Source of the DNA: Dehalococcoidia bacterium
Lineage (GTDB): Bacteria > Chloroflexota > Dehalococcoidia > Lucifugimonadales > GCA-002694895
Length of the DNA stretch: 64,000 nucleotides
Direction: 5' to 3'
Assembly (NCBI GenBank): GCA_029936815.1
Contig: JAPYRX010000003.1
Span: 57,172-121,171, forward strand
Numbering within the stretch: the first letter of the stretch is position 1; each line of letters begins with the position of its first letter. Below, in pieces: positions 62,005 through 64,000 of the stretch. The notes under the pieces are model-generated. The model saw only the letters and a list, made by a program, of their open reading frames with translations, was not told where the DNA came from and did no database searches. A program made the position numbers and the translations under genes.

Positions 62005-62034
62005 GATTTATTATTTTCGGGATTAATCAAATAA

Positions 62035-63516
62035 TTATATTTTAGGTTTTGAGTTTTGCCAGGGTTTCTCTAATTCTATAACTCTAGAAGCTTGGAGTAC
62101 TCCAACTTCATTTTCTTTTGCTCCAATAAGTTGTAATCCAACAGGCATATTATTTTTTGAGAATCCACTAGGAATACTTGCCCCTGGATGCCCCGTCCAA
62201 TTAAATAATGCTGTAAATTGTTTGCAAGCAAAATTCCAAGAGGAATAGTTTAAATTATTTTCAACATACTTATCTTCTTGAGTCATTTTCAAAATTTTTA
62301 ATTTTCCGTTTTCTACAATATGTTTTTCATTAATTTTATTCGCAGTAAATGCAATTGTAGGAGTTGCTATAAAATCATATTTTTTAAATATTGAAGATAT
62401 ATAGTCTCTTAATTCATATAATTTTGTTAGCGCTTGAATATATTGGTCTGAACTTATCTTTTTCCCACTTTCAATACTATTTCTTACATGAGGCATTAAT
62501 TTGGACGGATCTTCGTTATAAAAACTTTTATTATTCGAATAGTTAAGTGCAAGAGTTAAAATTGAATCTAATTCTTCATAATCATTGAGATTTATATCGA
62601 AATTAAGATCTTCTACAATTGCACCATGTTTTTCAAAAATCTTCATTGTATTTTTATTTATATCGACTACCTCAGGATCCACACTTCTACAATTTAAATT
62701 TGAGGACCATGCAATTTTTTTCCCTTTTATGCCGTTATCTATGTTTTTTAAAAAATCTGGAGCCGCAGTATTTATAGTTCCAGGTTCAGCTTCACTATGT
62801 GGTCCAGACATTGCTTGTAACAAAAGTGCACTATCTTTAACAAACCAACTCATTGGCCCCATGCAAGAATAATTAACTGGATGCCAACTCATTCTTCCAG
62901 AATGTCTTCTTGGAACGCGGCCTTGAGTTCCTTTTATTCCATAAATTCCAGAAAATGATGAAGGGATTCTAATAGATCCACCGCCATCTGACCCTTGTCC
63001 AAAAGGGTGAATTCCTGATGCTACTGCTGCTGCTGTCCCTCCGCTAGAACCTCCTGGAGTGTGATTTAAATTCCAAGGATTTCTACAATCATCTCCTAAT
63101 TTGTTTTCAGTGCTACCACTTGCTCCAAACTCAGGTACATTTGTTTTCCCAAGGATTATTCCATCTTCATATTTAATCCTTTCTACCCCTAATTGATCGG
63201 TATCTGATATATTATTCTCTAAAAATAAAGATCCTTTTGTAGTTCTATATCCTTTTACAGGTTCAAGATCTTTGATAGAAGTTGGCACTCCGCCGAGTAA
63301 TCCTATTTCTAAATTATTTTTGATTTTATCATCTACATTTTTTGCTGAGGATATTGCTAGTTCTTCAGTTATTGTTAGAAATGCATTAGTTTTATGATTC
63401 GTTTCTTTGATTTTGGCAAGTGCAAGTTTCGTTAATTCCAGAGAAGATATCTCTTTCTTTATAATTAACGATTTAAGTTCTATTGCAGATTTGTATAATA
63501 GATCAAATTTTCTCAT
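62035..63516 (-). CDS. Amidase signature family protein
   Basis: An amidase of about 493 residues. The triad is 'GVPTSIKDLEPVKGY' (Lys), 'PGGSSGGTAAAVASG' (cis-Ser) and 'GQGSDGGGSIRIPSSF' (nucleophile). The ORF track starts 8 residues earlier at 63540, overlapping trmL; the second Met (63516, 'MRKFDLLYKSAIELK') gives a normal N-terminus. A different paralogue is at 42.4-43.8 kb. Substrate unknown; GatA function is unlikely without gatBC next to it. Confidence 0.92.
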   Translation of the reverse strand: MRKFDLLYKSAIELKSLIIKKEISSLELTKLALAKIKETNHKTNAFLTITEELAISSAKNVDDKIKNNLEIGLLGGVPTSIKDLEPVKGYRTTKGSLFLENNISDTDQLGVERIKYEDGIILGKTNVPEFGASGSTENKLGDDCRNPWNLNHTPGGSSGGTAAAVASGIHPFGQGSDGGGSIRIPSSFSGIYGIKGTQGRVPRRHSGRMSWHPVNYSCMGPMSWFVKDSALLLQAMSGPHSEAEPGTINTAAPDFLKNIDNGIKGKKIAWSSNLNCRSVDPEVVDINKNTMKIFEKHGAIVEDLNFDINLNDYEELDSILTLALNYSNNKSFYNEDPSKLMPHVRNSIESGKKISSDQYIQALTKLYELRDYISSIFKKYDFIATPTIAFTANKINEKHIVENGKLKILKMTQEDKYVENNLNYSSWNFACKQFTALFNWTGHPGASIPSGFSKNNMPVGLQLIGAKENEVGVLQASRVIELEKPWQNSKPKI

Positions 63517-63523
63517 ATTTATA

Positions 63524-63988
63524 TTATATACTCCCTTCAAAATTTAATTGCTTCCAAGATTCATAAGCAATGATTGATACAGCATTTGATAAATTCAAAC
63601 TTCTACTGTTTTGAATCATTGGTAATTTAAATATATTATTTGTTGAAATAATATCAATAACACTTTTGTTTAAGCCTTTTGATTCAGGGCCAAACAATAT
63701 TGCATCATTTTTATTAAACTTAATATCTGTATACAATTTTTTGGTGTGAGCAGTAGTAGCTAATATTCTGTTTGGACGGATATCTTGGATAAATATTTCT
63801 AGTGTTTCGTGTACTTTTAACAGTACCAGATCGTGATAATCTAACCCAGCTCTAACTAAATTACGATTGTCTAAGTCGAACCCAAGTGGCTTTATCAGAT
63901 GTAGATAATAACCTGTGTTTGCACAAAGCCTTATGATATTGCCAGTGTTAGGGGGAATTTCTGGATTTACTAAAACTAAATGAATCAT
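63524..63988 (-). CDS. trmL: tRNA (cytidine/uridine-34-2'-O)-methyltransferase TrmL
   Basis: A 154-residue SPOUT methyltransferase. 'MIHLVLVNPEIPPNTGNIIRLCANTGYYLHLIKPLGF' is the diagnostic TrmL/CspR N-terminus. The SAM knot is formed by 'AILFGPESKGL' and 'IQNSRSLNLSNAVSIIAYESWKQL'. It methylates the wobble ribose of certain leucine tRNAs. It is the most upstream gene seen in the minus-strand group; the window ends 12 nt beyond its start. Confidence 0.95.
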   Translation of the reverse strand: MIHLVLVNPEIPPNTGNIIRLCANTGYYLHLIKPLGFDLDNRNLVRAGLDYHDLVLLKVHETLEIFIQDIRPNRILATTAHTKKLYTDIKFNKNDAILFGPESKGLNKSVIDIISTNNIFKLPMIQNSRSLNLSNAVSIIAYESWKQLNFEGSI

Positions 63989-64000
63989 AAAATAATTTTA

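Noticed and set aside
1-64000. CRISPR arrays, tRNA or rRNA genes, insertion sequences
   Set aside because: I saw no repeat-spacer series, no tRNA-like cloverleaf with CCA or TTCRANY arm, no rRNA motifs and no transposase-like protein among the ORFs.

Overview
This 64-kb window is AT-rich (about 30% G+C by eye) and gene-dense, with short intergenic gaps and no rRNA, tRNA, phage, transposon or CRISPR array that I can see. The gene set suggests a free-living, oligotrophic marine bacterium of the SAR202/Dehalococcoidia side of Chloroflexota. The signs are a cytosolic reductive-dehalogenase homologue, an F420-type (deazaflavin) nitroreductase, an L-2-haloacid-dehalogenase-like HAD protein, a CocE/NonD hydrolase, and many peptidases and amidases. 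This is inference from gene content; no marker gene here settles it.

Layout. 1-7.5 kb: a partial hydrolase, GNAT, M19 dipeptidase-like, CocE, DCC protein, a divergent FtsZ, cupin, alpha/beta hydrolase and MBL hydrolase. 7.5-10.7 kb: a small membrane protein, plsY, and a umuDC pair divergent from plsY. 10.7-21.8 kb: zinc ribbon, LmbE deacetylase, EamA transporter, rarA, HAD, epimerase, M55 peptidase, malic enzyme, bicupin, MFS and S51 peptidase. 21.8-25.6 kb: a TPP riboswitch, an SSS (ThiV-like) transporter and a tandem pair of DSD1-type PLP-fold proteins. 25.6-35.5 kb: DUF4349 lipoprotein, a membrane protein, two cupin genes each broken by one in-frame TAG, M20 peptidases, arsC, agmatinase and P1 peptidase. 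35.5-49 kb: transporters, ADH, F420-type protein, phosphodiesterase, DDAH-like, amidase, a seven-repeat propeller and MazG. 49-51 kb: an intergenic region carrying two triplets of GGCC motifs, followed by an HTH protein, a small acidic protein, crcB and a second HTH protein. 51-64 kb: fhs, UMF1 MFS, a PH-GDPD fusion, a PLP-fold protein lacking its lysine, an RdhA homologue, YeiH, YchF-like, SelA-like, metF, amidase and trmL.

The strongest regulatory signal is a pair of perfect LexA-type palindromes (GAAC-N4-GTTC, the Gram-positive Cheo-box form). Each is nested between a -35 and a -10. One precedes umuDC, as expected; the other precedes the divergent ftsZ homologue, which suggests that this FtsZ is made under DNA-damage (SOS) control. 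A second theme is loss of catalytic residues in otherwise well-preserved enzyme folds: an M19 protein, a DSD1 paralogue, an ACC-deaminase-fold protein and an alpha/beta hydrolase.

Metabolically the window looks like a salvage and catabolism repertoire. It has peptide, D-amino-acid and amide hydrolysis (M19, M20, M55, S51, P1, amidases, DSD1), guanidine chemistry (agmatinase, DDAH-like), one-carbon folate enzymes (fhs, metF), thiamin-precursor uptake, and possible organohalide and organosulfur chemistry.
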